Shown here one piece after another: positions 27,096-35,716 of a DNA stretch of 64,000 nt; positions within the stretch are counted from its first letter, which is position 1, and the number at the start of each line of letters is the position of its first letter. A program made the position numbers and the translations under genes. Source of the stretch: Oxobacter pfennigii (GTDB lineage: Bacteria; Bacillota; Clostridia; Clostridiales; Oxobacteraceae); NCBI RefSeq assembly GCF_001317355.1, contig NZ_LKET01000041.1, positions 1 through 64,000 of the forward strand, given 5' to 3'. Below the pieces are notes generated by a model. It did not search any database. It was not told the DNA's origin and saw nothing but the letters and a program-made list of their open reading frames with translations.

Positions 27096-28058
27096 TTAAT
27101 AGCGTATTCTCGGGTCGAACAGGGCATATACAATATCCACCAGCACCATAACCACCGATATCGAAATGGACATTATAAGATATATCCCCATGAGGGTGGG
27201 ATAATCCCGCTGGTTGATTGCCGTAAGCATTAAGCTTCCGGTTCCCGGCCAGGCAAATACGGTTTCTATAAGGATGACGCCTGTGATTAAATATGCCATT
27301 GATATGCCGAAGATTGTGATTGTAGGAAGTATGGCGTTTCTTAAAATATATTTATTGAATATTTTTTTCTCACCCATACCCGTAGCTCTTAAGGTAACTA
27401 TAAAATCTTCGTTGGTCACCTGTAATATGGAGGATTTGGCAATTCTGAAATAGAGGGGCATCTGGACCAGCAGCAGGGTTCCCACCGGCAAAATCATATG
27501 CAGGAGCACGTCGAATACATAATCCATGCCGGTATATGCGGCTCTTGCATTCACCATCCCATATGACGGGAGAATGCCGAGCTTGGACGCAAATATAATA
27601 ATAAGCATCAGCCCCAGCCAGAATGACGGCATGGAATTAGAAATATAGGAAAACCCTGAAAAAATGGCATCAATGGCTGTTCCTTCATGCCTGGCGGCCT
27701 GAATACCCATGAGTGTTCCAAAGATGAGGGCCAGTACCGCCGCAGTCAGTACCAGCAGAAGAGTGGGGATAATTCTCTCGGAAATCATTTTAGCAACCGG
27801 TTTATTGTAAATAATTGATGTTCCCAGGTCACCGGCAACTGCACTTTTAAGATATATTGCATATTGAGCAGTCAATGGCTTATCGAATCCGTATTTTTCT
27901 TCTAATGCCGCCCTTAAAGCAGGGTCGTTGGTTTCTTTTCCCATGAGGGTTGAAATAGGATCTCCCGGCGCTAGTCTGATAATAATAAAATTAATCGTAA
28001 AAGCTGCTATGACTGTTAACAGGCCCATTAAAAGCCTTCTGGCGACATACTTTTTCAC
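27096..28058 (-). CDS. Peptide ABC transporter permease (DppB/OppB type)
   Basis: A 320-aa inner-membrane permease with the DppB N-terminus RRLLMGLLTVIAAFTINFII and RLAPGDPISTLMG, plus the EAA loop VTLRATGMGEKKIFNKYILR. It begins with GTG behind AGGAGGAGTTGAA. It is the first gene of the transporter operon, which is divergent from the TetR-type regulator and likely under its control. Confidence 0.93.
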   Translation of the reverse strand: MKKYVARRLLMGLLTVIAAFTINFIIIRLAPGDPISTLMGKETNDPALRAALEEKYGFDKPLTAQYAIYLKSAVAGDLGTSIIYNKPVAKMISERIIPTLLLVLTAAVLALIFGTLMGIQAARHEGTAIDAIFSGFSYISNSMPSFWLGLMLIIIFASKLGILPSYGMVNARAAYTGMDYVFDVLLHMILPVGTLLLVQMPLYFRIAKSSILQVTNEDFIVTLRATGMGEKKIFNKYILRNAILPTITIFGISMAYLITGVILIETVFAWPGTGSLMLTAINQRDYPTLMGIYLIMSISISVVMVLVDIVYALFDPRIRY

Positions 28059-28093
28059 TTCAACTCCTCCTATGCACTTCTACCTTTTCCCAA

Positions 28094-28111
28094 ATATGAA
28101 CATGTTCATAT
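28094..28111. promoter_or_regulatory. 18-bp palindromic operator between peptide operon and tetR
   Basis: ATATGAACATGTTCATAT is a perfect palindrome in the 195-bp divergent gap, 36 bp upstream of the dppB start. Size and symmetry fit a TetR-type site, and the adjacent TetR gene is the obvious candidate. The tetR side has TATAAT at 28210-28215. Confidence 0.6.
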
Positions 28112-28253
28112 GTTGATTATTAAAATAATAACAACATTATTCTTTGATGTCAACAAAACAGGAAGTCCCTTTAAAAAATTTATCTATTTAAAATAATTTG
28201 ATAATTTGGTATAATTTCAATGTCAAAAAAGGGTTATTCACAAGGAGGAAGTC

Positions 28254-28850
28254 ATGCCTAAAAAGACTTTTTTTAATTTGCCGCCTGAAAAAAAGCAGAG
28301 GATAATTGAGGCCACGTATGATATGTTTATCGATGAGAAATATGAAAATGTGAATATCAGAGAAATCGCAAGCCGGTCCGGTATCTCAATAGGAAGTTTT
28401 TATCAGTACTTTAATGATAAGGATGATTTATATTTATATTTCTTTAATGACATAGAAAAAAAATACAGAGCCAGGCAAAAGGAAATTATGGACAGCATAT
28501 TGCTGGGGATGGAAACGGTCCCCATTGAGGAAGTATGCACGGAAAAGGAAATTGCTTTTAACCGCACATGGTATAAGGTGCCTATGGAGGTAATGCAGAA
28601 ATTTTACTTTGGAGAATACAGCAAAGAGCTGAATGCGTCTTTAATGGATGAGCTTATAGAGTTTAAAAAAGCCGGCAAACTGAAGGACTCTGTTGATATA
28701 GAGTTTATTTTTCATTTTTATGCAACTTCAATGTTTAATATATTAACCTATTTCCGGGAACACAATATAACCGATGAAAACGAAAAGCTGGAATTAAAAC
28801 GCAAGTATTATAAAGACATATTCCTTAACGGAATACTCAAATCTGAATAG
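28254..28850 (+). CDS. TetR-family transcriptional regulator
   Basis: 198 aa. Residues ~12-58 form the TetR DNA-binding domain: IIEATYDMFIDEKYENVNIR, then EIASRSGISIGSFYQYFNDK, with the classic SxGSFYxYF turn. The remaining ~140 residues are the ligand/dimer domain. Start after AAGGAGGAAGTC. Divergent orientation to the peptide transporter and the palindrome between them suggest that it represses that operon; its inducer is unknown. Confidence 0.92.
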   Translation: MPKKTFFNLPPEKKQRIIEATYDMFIDEKYENVNIREIASRSGISIGSFYQYFNDKDDLYLYFFNDIEKKYRARQKEIMDSILLGMETVPIEEVCTEKEIAFNRTWYKVPMEVMQKFYFGEYSKELNASLMDELIEFKKAGKLKDSVDIEFIFHFYATSMFNILTYFREHNITDENEKLELKRKYYKDIFLNGILKSE

Positions 28851-28860
28851 ACTATACATA

Positions 28861-28892
28861 AATAATGACCGCTTGTTAAAGCGGCCATTATT
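28861..28892. terminator. Hairpin between convergent tetR and flavodoxin genes
   Basis: AATAATGACCGC and GCGGCCATTATT form a nearly perfect stem with an eight-base loop, 11 nt after the tetR stop. The 29.0-29.1 kb remainder of the gap holds nothing recognisable. Confidence 0.7.
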
Positions 28893-29102
28893 CCCTTTCT
28901 GTGCCATAAAACCGGATATTATTATTAAATTATGCTGTTTTTAATTTTCTTCTTATTACCTTTGTTTTGGAACGGCTCCTGAAAAGTCAAAACTAAACCA
29001 TCAAAAGCATCATGTGCCTCATCAGGTAAACATCCGCCAGGATATCCAAAAAAGCAATATTTATAAATTGATACCCGTTTAGAGTGCAATCATATTTAAC
29101 CA

Positions 29103-29516
29103 TTATTTTAATATTTTTTCGACAAAGCGCTTCAATTCACTTACATCAGAGCTATTTGGCCTGTCTCTGTGCATGAATTTAAAACGGCCGCGGCAATGAA
29201 ACTCCCGGCTGTCAATCGGGATATTTTTTTCGGCGAGCAGCTTTGATACTTGAGAATATGTGGAAGGCAGAAGGGCTGCGGTGCTGAAGTTTACTACATT
29301 TTTCACCTTGCTGCTGTCAATTGACTGGATAAACGTTTTCACTCGTTCATCCACACCAGCGGCATATACCGAACTGCCCAAAAATAAAATATCAACATCG
29401 CCGTCAAGTGGTACGTCTATTGTTTGTGCTGTAATATCAGTAACCTCACTAATCGCATCGGCGAGTTTTTTGGTATTTCCAGTCTTGCTGTAATATCGGA
29501 TTGCTATATTCATCAT
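29103..29516 (-). CDS. Flavodoxin-domain protein
   Basis: A 137-aa flavodoxin: IRYYSKTGNTKKLADAI is the FMN phosphate loop and DILFLGSSVYAAGVDERVKT the second FMN contact. It overlaps the stop of the OhrR-like gene (ATGATG behind AAGGAGG), so regulator and flavodoxin are co-transcribed. The pair mirrors the broken marR-flavodoxin locus at 9.2-10 kb. A role in redox stress is inferred from the regulator and the glutathione peroxidase gene next to it. Confidence 0.87.
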   Translation of the reverse strand: MMNIAIRYYSKTGNTKKLADAISEVTDITAQTIDVPLDGDVDILFLGSSVYAAGVDERVKTFIQSIDSSKVKNVVNFSTAALLPSTYSQVSKLLAEKNIPIDSREFHCRGRFKFMHRDRPNSSDVSELKRFVEKILK

Positions 29517-29950
29517 TATACCTCCTTAGAGTTACCCAATATTTTGTAGAGCAAACTATATAGCAGCTTTGCCTCTTCGGGAGAAAGATTTAAGCAGGAT
29601 GCAAGTTTGAAGGGGATTTCAACTGCCTTAACCTTCAATCCTTCGCCCTTATCCGTAATCGTAACAATCAAGTTCCGTTCGTCCTCCGCCGATCTTATCC
29701 TTGAAATAAATCCATTGGATTCAAGCTTTTTTAAGAGCGGAGTCAGTGTACCTGAATCAAGATACAGGCATTCTCCTAGGCTTTTAACATTAATACTTTT
29801 CTTTTCCCACAATACCATCATTACGATATACTGCGTATAAGTCAGGCCAATCTCATCCAAAAATGGCTTATATTTTTTTACAACCTCCCTGGAACAGGCA
29901 TATATTGGAAAACAAAGCTGGTTTTCAAGCTTGAGCACATCGTAATTCAT
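29516..29950 (-). CDS. MarR/OhrR-like redox regulator
   Basis: A 144-aa winged-helix regulator. N-terminal LENQLCFPIYACSREVVKKY carries a Cys at the place of the peroxide-sensing Cys15 of OhrR, and LTYTQYIVMMVLWE is also OhrR-like. The HTH (SLGECLYLDSGTLTPLLKKL) and wing (RIRSAEDERNLIVTITDKG) are intact. It likely represses its own operon and releases on organic hydroperoxide or other thiol oxidants. Start after GAGGGGAAGCTC. Confidence 0.87.
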   Translation of the reverse strand: MNYDVLKLENQLCFPIYACSREVVKKYKPFLDEIGLTYTQYIVMMVLWEKKSINVKSLGECLYLDSGTLTPLLKKLESNGFISRIRSAEDERNLIVTITDKGEGLKVKAVEIPFKLASCLNLSPEEAKLLYSLLYKILGNSKEV

Positions 29951-30004
29951 GAGCTTCCCCTCTCAATATTTGTAATTTTGAATAAGATTTTGGTATGCCA
30001 TTCT

Positions 30005-30484
30005 TTATTCCCCCAAAAGCTTGGCAATGTCCTTTTCAATGGCTCCGGGAGTTTTGGTAGGCGCATAGCGGGATATTACCTCCCCTTTTTTATTTACGAG
30101 AAATTTCGTAAAATTCCATTTGATATTAGAGCCGGCAAGACCGCTCTTTTGAGATTTGAGCCAGGAGTAAAGCGGGCTTTGATTCTCACCGTTTACATCA
30201 ATTTTATCGAACTGCCGGAAGGTGATTCCATAACGGCCTGTACAGAAGCTGCCAATTTCTTCATTGCTTCCGGGAGCTTGATTGGCAAATTGATTACAGG
30301 GGAAATCAAGGATCTCAAACCCTTTTTCTTTGTATTTATCATATAAATCCTGCAATCCGCTATACTGCGGTGTCAGTCCACAGCCTGTTGCTGTGTTAAC
30401 GATCAATAACACTTTCCCCTTGTAATCGGACATGCTTACGTAATTGCCCTTCGAGTCTTTTACTGTTAAATCATAAAATTCCAT
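30005..30484 (-). CDS. Glutathione peroxidase-family protein
   Basis: A 159-aa thioredoxin-fold peroxidase. NTATGCGLTPQYSGLQDLYD has Cys at the peroxidatic position (selenocysteine in animal enzymes), LDFPCNQFANQAPGSNEEI has the catalytic Gln and a candidate resolving Cys, and KWNFTKFLVNKKGEVI has the Trp-Asn pair. Bacterial members usually depend on thioredoxin. It reduces hydroperoxides and fits the OhrR-like gene beside it. Start after GGAGAATAAAA. Confidence 0.92.
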   Translation of the reverse strand: MEFYDLTVKDSKGNYVSMSDYKGKVLLIVNTATGCGLTPQYSGLQDLYDKYKEKGFEILDFPCNQFANQAPGSNEEIGSFCTGRYGITFRQFDKIDVNGENQSPLYSWLKSQKSGLAGSNIKWNFTKFLVNKKGEVISRYAPTKTPGAIEKDIAKLLGE

Positions 30485-30701
30485 TTTTATTCTCCTTAAT
30501 GATTTAAGTTGAGTACAATTAAATTATACTTAATCTATATTTAATGTCAAGTAGATAAATAGAAGATAGCCAGATCTTTTAATGTAAAAAACAACGAGCA
30601 TAACACTTTAATGTGTATCAATTCTATGGGATTTGAACATTCTGACACAGAATTAACCGTTTGAAAACCATGACTCACCATAGATATGAATAGCGTCAAT
30701 A

Positions 30702-30740
30702 AAAAAGTCCTGCATCTATGAAATAAATACAGGACTTTTT
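30702..30740. terminator. Hairpin AGTCCTG / CAGGACT with A and T tracts
   Basis: A seven-base stem, extended by the A and T tracts on each side, surrounds a 17-nt loop and could stop transcription on either strand. It lies in the 666-bp gap 30485-31150, which otherwise holds an old-yellow-enzyme fragment, an inverted repeat and unassigned AT-rich DNA. Confidence 0.6.
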
Positions 30741-30889
30741 CATGTTCATAAAACTAATGTTGGGATAACAACAAATGGTTATTCCAACTTATTTTTGTCA
30801 AAAATACATCAGGGGTGAGCCGTTATAGTTTCATAAAATATGTCTAATTATTGTTTTATAATCAATTTAATTAATTGTTTGAAACTAAT

Positions 30890-31005
30890 TTAAATTTCTC
30901 TGGCTACTTCTGCTGCTTCTTCAATGGCGTTTATCGCTTTTCTTGCTTTCAATGCATCTCCAATCACATGGTAGGGAATACCACTTTCCTTCAATATATT
31001 ACTTT
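30890..31005 (-). pseudogene. C-terminal fragment of an old-yellow-enzyme-family reductase
   Basis: The minus strand reads ILKESGIPYHVIGDALKARK, then AINAIEEAAEVAREI and a stop, which is the C-terminal end of NADH:flavin oxidoreductase / 2,4-dienoyl-CoA reductase-like proteins. Nothing upstream continues the frame. Its last 67 bases (30891-30957) are identical to 32009-32075, forming a direct repeat around the toxin-antitoxin segment. Confidence 0.8.
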
Positions 31006-31095
31006 ATTTCATAATAATTCTTTGACTTAGAGCCACCCTATGGAGCATTAAGTGTATTACAGGAAAAAGGCTGGATTTCTTTAGTGTCAGAGTGG

Positions 31096-31122
31096 GTCAT
31101 ATACTTCACGTAAGTATATGAC
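31096..31122. repeat. Perfect inverted repeat downstream of the toxin gene
   Basis: GTCATATACTT and AAGTATATGAC are 11-bp perfect arms around five bases. There is no clear T tract, so a terminator is only possible. It ends 29 bp from the stop codon of the toxin gene. Confidence 0.65.
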
Positions 31123-31150
31123 CGGCCCTGCGCTGTGTATATACATTCTG

Positions 31151-31417
31151 CTAAAACTGCTTCAAAATATCGTGGTGTCCTACGTCCACAAGGATAATCA
31201 TCGTATTACCCTCGTAGTACCAAATAATACGGATGTCCATGTTGACGCTACACTCGTACAGTCTATCCGTTCCTTGTATATGCTTTGTGCGTAAGGACGG
31301 ATGCGTTGGATTTTGGGACAGCAGTTCCAGCTTTTTCATAAGCTGATTTTTTTCATGCGCGGTTAATGTCTTGAAATGCTTTTGAAAGCGGCGCGTAAAA
31401 GTGAATTTATAGGCCAT
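31151..31417 (-). CDS. RelE/StbE-family toxin
   Basis: An 88-aa basic protein, AYKFTFTRRFQKHFKTLTAH at the start and RLYECSVNMDIRIIWYYEGN with VDVGHHDIL at the end, the layout of RelE/YoeB-type mRNA interferases. It overlaps the last base of the antitoxin stop, giving coupled translation. The pair lies in a block of decayed genes bracketed by a 67-bp direct repeat, which fits an addiction module acquired separately. Confidence 0.85.
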   Translation of the reverse strand: MAYKFTFTRRFQKHFKTLTAHEKNQLMKKLELLSQNPTHPSLRTKHIQGTDRLYECSVNMDIRIIWYYEGNTMIILVDVGHHDILKQF

Positions 31418-31677
31418 TAGTTTTCTTCCAGCTTTGCGAACAAAGCGTCTACATTATCAAAAATGGGTTGCTCACCGGAAGCTATTTTTGTTTTGGTTTC
31501 CGCAATTTCTTCTCTAAGCTCGTCAATATATTTTTTTGGATATACGACTACCGGCATAATGCAAATCACGCCGTCCTTTTCGTAAATTTCCAGCTTGTCA
31601 CCTTCGGAAAGTCCTAATTTATCAACTAGTTCTTTCGGTATAGTAACCTGTGATTTAGCGCGAAATTCAGCCAGCAT
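31417..31677 (-). CDS. AbrB/SpoVT-family antitoxin
   Basis: An 86-aa protein whose first 45 residues form a swapped-hairpin AbrB domain (LAEFRAKSQVTIPKELVDKL then GLSEGDKLEIYEKDGVI). The C-terminal helix (ELREEIAETKTKIASGEQP) should wrap the toxin. Start at the ATG at 31677, eight nt behind GGAG; longer readings run over this site. It should repress its own operon. Confidence 0.87.
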   Translation of the reverse strand: MLAEFRAKSQVTIPKELVDKLGLSEGDKLEIYEKDGVICIMPVVVYPKKYIDELREEIAETKTKIASGEQPIFDNVDALFAKLEEN

Positions 31678-31756
31678 AATTATCATCTCCAATCTGTAGT
31701 GCGAATTTCTTACTTTCCCACCAATAGTATATGCTATTTTTATAAAAAAATCAATA

Positions 31757-31915
31757 CTAAAAATAAGCCGCCAGACCTAGGTAGACTGTAATTTCTTTTA
31801 TATCTTTCGTTTCCAAATCAACAAATAGCTTTGAAGCATATCCACCAAAAATTATATAACATATAATGCCAATTACGGCAATAGCAAGCGCAGCAAATGT
31901 AATCTTCTTTTTCAT
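31757..31915 (-). CDS. 52-aa membrane-anchored hypothetical peptide
   Basis: MKKKITFAALAIAVIGIICY starts a single membrane span, followed by SKLFVDLETKDIKEITVYL and a stop. The start lacks a good ribosome binding site and the C-terminus ends abruptly, so it may be the front of a truncated gene rather than a working one. The remainder of the 31.7-32.0 kb gap holds only a hairpin. Confidence 0.35.
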   Translation of the reverse strand: MKKKITFAALAIAVIGIICYIIFGGYASKLFVDLETKDIKEITVYLGLAAYF

Positions 31916-31926
31916 TACATGGAAAA

Positions 31927-31954
31927 TCTGACGGGCGCAACGCTACCCGTCAGA
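31927..31954. terminator. Hairpin TCTGACGGG / CCCGTCAGA
   Basis: Nine-bp perfect arms around a 10-nt loop, followed on the minus strand by TTTTCC. Placed to end transcription of the reductase fragment at 32008-32244. Confidence 0.6.
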
Positions 31955-32007
31955 CCGTTACCCTGTCTAGCCCTTTGTAAACTTTACTTTACTTTGTTTT
32001 GAATTAA

Positions 32008-32244
32008 TTAAATTTCTCTGGCTACTTCTGCTGCTTCTTCAATGGCGTTTATCGCTTTTCTTGCTTTCAATGCATATCCAATCAATGCAGTACCCCCTAT
32101 AGCTCTTGTAACATGATAATCGATTAATCTGTCGGTAACATAGCCATTTTTTAGAAATCCGGTGCCCATAGCAGGAAAAATCACCCTGTTTTTTAATTCC
32201 ATTCCTCTGATTTTGATAGGCTTAAATAAGTTTGGATATTTCAT
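32008..32244 (-). pseudogene. Internally deleted old-yellow-enzyme-family gene
   Basis: The frame is open for 78 codons but joins the N-terminus of an OYE-type reductase (LFKPIKIRGMELKNRVIFPA, then GYVTDRLIDYHVTRAIGG) directly to the extreme C-terminus (YALKARKAINAIEEAAEVAR). Roughly 300-600 residues of barrel and following domains are missing, so no flavoenzyme can form. It has a good ribosome binding site and may still be translated. Confidence 0.85.
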
Positions 32245-32344
32245 TTATTTTCCTCCTTTTCGTTATATTAATTTAAAGCCGGTAATTATATTAAAAATAA
32301 ATCGCTTGAATGCTTGATTTTAACCTGTCTCAATTATTTTTATA

Positions 32345-32815
32345 TCAAAGTGCGAGGACAGCCTTGCGGCCTTCCAGTACAGCATCGGCTATTTTTCTGG
32401 GTTTACGGCAATATCCGCCGTAGGCGTGTATTTGAATGGCATCAACGCCGGCCTTTTTTACAAGCTTTACTGTTTTACGAAAACCATCCTGAATTTCCCG
32501 TATTTCATCTATTGTAATTTCATGACATATGATACTCGGAAGATAAATAGAGGGTATGGCTGAAGCAGATACCGGTACATCATATCTTTTTGAATCTGTA
32601 GAAATTGCGCCATATCCAGGTACAATCTGTGTACATACCTTTCCTCCATTAGCATGAATATCGTCTGCAATCTTCAGGAATTGGTCAAAGGTATTCTCAT
32701 CAAGAACAGCCGATACACCGCTCAGTTCCACCGCCTCTGTAGCAAAAACAGGTATTATTATCAGTCCGGCACCGCCTTTTGCACGCTCTACAAAATAATC
32801 ATGGCCTTTCGGAGT
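32345..32815 (-). pseudogene. Second OYE-family fragment, truncated and internally deleted
   Basis: The minus-strand frame reads YFVERAKGGAGLIIIPVFAT, then VSAVLDENTFDQFLKIADDI, KAGVDAIQIHAYGGY and abruptly CRKPRKIADAVLEGRKAVLA. The N-terminus is lost at about 32815, where the sequence switches to a regulator gene on the other strand. A large part between the HAYGGY region of the barrel and the C-terminal CRKPRKIADAV segment is deleted. Confidence 0.82.
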
Positions 32816-33690
32816 ATATAGTACAGGTGGGTTCGGAAATACTGGGCAACCCGGTATTTGTGGTAGATGCTTCTGCTAAACTTCTTGCTTCTTCAACAAA
32901 TACCAACGTAGATGATACTATCTGGGATGTATTAACCACCCTTGGATACGGTTTGGATAAATATTTTGCATCCTATGTTAACAAAGGGTTCGTAAAAGAG
33001 ATTACTGAAAATCAGCTGCCTGTCATTATAGACTCAGGTTTGGTCAATAACTTGAGAAGGATAGTGGGCAAAATAGTCATCAACGATAAAACTATCGCGT
33101 ATATCGGCGTTTTGGAAAATAATCAAAAATTTAAGGATGAGGATGTTTACCTTACAGGGCTTCTTTGCGATGTCATATCCTCAGAAATGCAAAAGAACAA
33201 ATTATATGAGAATCTTTCAGGAGTAATGCATGAATTCTTAATAACAGATCTGCTGAATGATAGAATTGGAAATTTTAAGATAGCAGAAGAGAGAGCAAAG
33301 TCCCTGTTCAGCGAACCATATAAGAATTTTTTGGTAGCTGCAGTAAATATACCCCAGAACATGCAGGCTCCCATCAGGTTGAATACTTAAGATGGTCCTT
33401 TGAGAAGCTTCTTCCCCCCTGCAAATCTGTTTATTACAATGAACGCATAGTCATCATATTAAATTCCAGAAACAATGCGGAAGTTGAAAATATGAAGGGG
33501 AAGCTTATAAATTTTTTAAAGGAAAATAACCTGACCGCAGGTTTAAGTCTCATATTCAATAATATAATGGATATAAAAAAGTATAACCGGCATGGATCTG
33601 AGCAATGGCAGCAATCGCTTTAAACTATTCTTAACCTATAAAATAATGGAGCTATCGGTGTAGGTAAACTATTAATATTTACTTCAATAA
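32816..33690 (+). pseudogene. Broken PucR/CdaR-type regulator
   Basis: From about 32816 the plus strand encodes VGSEILGNPVFVVDASAKLL, then VITDLLNDRIGNFKIAEERA-like regulator sequence, as in PucR/CdaR-type activators. A one-base frame change near 33370 ends the first frame at 33390; the second frame continues with VEYLRWSFEKLLPPCKSVYY and FLKENNLTAGLSLIFNNIMD. The N-terminus is replaced by reductase sequence, the C-terminal HTH is absent, and a MITE-like element follows at 33697. Confidence 0.75.
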
Positions 33691-33696
33691 ATGCAT

Positions 33697-33901
33697 GGGG
33701 CTGTTGCGTTTTAAACACTGCATTCGCTATATTCGAGTTCTGCAAGTTCTAAGGCTCTCTGCCTTGAAAATACAAGAATTTTGATAACTCGCTGTCGCTC
33801 AAACAATCTAAAATTCTAAGTATTTTCTGCGGCAGCGTCACCAAGAACTTGTTCAGAACTCTCATAATGCTCATTACGTTGTTTAAAAACGCAACAGCCC
33901 A
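33697..33901. mobile_element. MITE-like element, longest copy (205 bp)
   Basis: Terminal inverted repeats TGGGGCTGTTGCGTTTTAAAC and its near-complement GTTTAAAAACGCAACAGCCCA enclose about 165 bp. On the minus strand the right half contains CAAGGCAGAGAGCCTTAGAA and ACTTGCAGAACTCGAA, the core also found in copies 1 and 2; the left half is unique to this copy, which suggests that copies 1 and 2 are internal-deletion derivatives. No transposase is encoded; short ORFs crossing it are chance. It lies where the regulator pseudogene ends. Confidence 0.82.
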
Positions 33902-33939
33902 TGTTTCAACTACAGCGTAACCTATATTTTTATCAATTA

Positions 33940-34488
33940 TTACCTTTCTACGCCATAAAACCGGATTTTCCATCCATCAGGTTGTTTTATTAATTCAATG
34001 GTTAAATACTGGAATGAGTCATCCTGGGGAGCCCCTCTGTATTCGACCGAGACAACACTGGTATCTCCAATATTTTTTTCTTGAATATCTGCCAGCCCCT
34101 TTATCGTAATGCCGGTAACCTCTTTTGCGCTGCCGTCAAAAACTTCGATATCCCATTCAAAAGGTTTTGTTAAGTAGCTTTTCATCAAATCGGTATCTCC
34201 GTTAAAAAAGGCGAAAGAAAATTTTTCTGCAATGCTTTTAATTTCTTGGGCATCGGCAGACAGCGCCTCATCCGGTTTATTGACATCGGTAGTTTGAGTA
34301 CCGCCTTGGTTATCTGCCTGTGCAGGCAAAATGCTGCTATTAGGTTCTGTTTTGCCTTTCTCATTGGTATTCGAAGAACAGGCTATCAATGTACCCGGTA
34401 ACAAAGTTAGCAGGATTGTAATGAGAAAAAGTGTAAAGCCATTCTTTTTCTTATTGCGGGTTAAAATGTTTTTAAAATGATTTTCCAT
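33940..34488 (-). CDS. Lipoprotein with NTF2-like C-terminal domain
   Basis: A 182-aa exported lipoprotein: basic N-terminus, hydrophobic FTLFLITILLTLLPG and lipobox LIAC. A polar linker rich in Asn, Thr and Gln follows, then ~100 residues (IKSIAEKFSFAFFNGDTDLM to IELIKQPDGWKIRFYGVE) shaped like NTF2/DUF4878 domains. Start at 34488 behind GGAGGGGCAAAAATT; an earlier ATG has no signal. The function is unknown. Confidence 0.75.
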   Translation of the reverse strand: MENHFKNILTRNKKKNGFTLFLITILLTLLPGTLIACSSNTNEKGKTEPNSSILPAQADNQGGTQTTDVNKPDEALSADAQEIKSIAEKFSFAFFNGDTDLMKSYLTKPFEWDIEVFDGSAKEVTGITIKGLADIQEKNIGDTSVVSVEYRGAPQDDSFQYLTIELIKQPDGWKIRFYGVER

Positions 34489-34565
34489 AATTTTTGCCCC
34501 TCCATAAATTGTGTTGACCGGCTTACAGATTAAAAACATAAACTGCCTGCTTTTAAAAAAGTTAT

Positions 34566-35669
34566 TTATTTTCCTGTAACCGCACAGACCATAGCCTTAA
34601 TGTTATCAGCTTTAGCATTGGGCGGGGCAGCACAGCCTGCTGACATTATATAACCCTCTGGTCCTATTTCATTGACCAGCCTTGTACAATAATTATAAAC
34701 TTCATCAGGTGTACCTAAACTAAATAGTGAAGCCGGCACATCACCCATTAATGCCATATGGCCGTCCAGAACTTTTTTTGCATTAAACATATCTGTCATA
34801 CCATCCAGTGCCAAAATACATTTCTTTTTGGGGAAATCAAGGAAATAATTAAGTTTTGGCCCCCAGTCAGCATCAAGATGGAAGTGCACAAATGCACCTT
34901 CTTCAACTGCTGCATTTACTATCCTTGTCCTATATGGCAAATCAAAGCGTTCAAACAATTTTTTAGAAAGAAATGTTGAACGGGAACCGCCAACAAACAC
35001 CGACAGCGGTTTATTGGCACGGATTACTTTTCTGAGTTCTCCGATATGTTCTTCTATAGCAACATCCATTGCTGCCTGTACCTTATCGGGAATCTTATGC
35101 AAATCCCTGAAGAACTGCGGCATGGATCTCATAGCACAGAATGATTCGACAAATGCATCCGACATAGCCGTGCTAAGCTGGACAATTCCCACGGATCTGA
35201 GATTCCTGGCGAGCCTGCCCATTACCGGCGCCATTGCTTTTATTTTTTCCGTCGCAGTGCCGTCACCGATTCTTTTAGCAAATTCTTGTTTAAAGTAGCC
35301 ATATCCTTTATTTATAATTGTGTCATAATCTTCTGCCGTCATGACTTCTTTTTCATTTACCTGCCAGAGCTCATCATCAGGTAAATCACGGCCGGGAAAT
35401 TTCATATTTTTTTGTATCTCACTGGCCGGCGGGTACATACCGGGACTAGCGCTGTCAATTTCTCCCCCGCCCATTAAAAGTGTACCCATGAGAGTCAGGG
35501 TGTTTGCCCTCTCGGTATCGGTAATCAGTTCGGATAGCTTTAAACCCATATATCTTGTTGCAAACAAATCACAGTTATAAGTAATAGGCGGCCTGTCCTG
35601 ATCTTCCCAGGTAAAAGCTCTGGTCAGCCTGGCATAATGTTCGTCATACATTTCCTGTGGAGTCTTCAT
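34566..35669 (-). CDS. URO-D-family protein
   Basis: A 367-aa URO-D superfamily protein, more distant from the two at 5-7 kb. Metal-ligand candidates are AFVHFHLDADWGPKLNYF and the C-terminal MSAGCAAPPNAKADNIKAM, whose Cys corresponds to the zinc-bound Cys of MtaA/CmuA-type methyltransferases. The N-terminal ~90 residues (MKTPQEMYDEHYARLTRAFT) are typical of anaerobe-specific members of unknown substrate. It follows an MFS carrier by 47 nt, so uptake and processing of one compound are likely linked. Confidence 0.8.
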   Translation of the reverse strand: MKTPQEMYDEHYARLTRAFTWEDQDRPPITYNCDLFATRYMGLKLSELITDTERANTLTLMGTLLMGGGEIDSASPGMYPPASEIQKNMKFPGRDLPDDELWQVNEKEVMTAEDYDTIINKGYGYFKQEFAKRIGDGTATEKIKAMAPVMGRLARNLRSVGIVQLSTAMSDAFVESFCAMRSMPQFFRDLHKIPDKVQAAMDVAIEEHIGELRKVIRANKPLSVFVGGSRSTFLSKKLFERFDLPYRTRIVNAAVEEGAFVHFHLDADWGPKLNYFLDFPKKKCILALDGMTDMFNAKKVLDGHMALMGDVPASLFSLGTPDEVYNYCTRLVNEIGPEGYIMSAGCAAPPNAKADNIKAMVCAVTGK

Positions 35670-35716
35670 TTAAATTCACCTCTCATTAAATTTAACAAAA
35701 TTTAATATTTTAGTTT

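Noticed and set aside
33749-33973. 74-codon minus-strand open frame
   Set aside because: It lies mostly inside the MITE-like element and overlaps the lipoprotein gene end.
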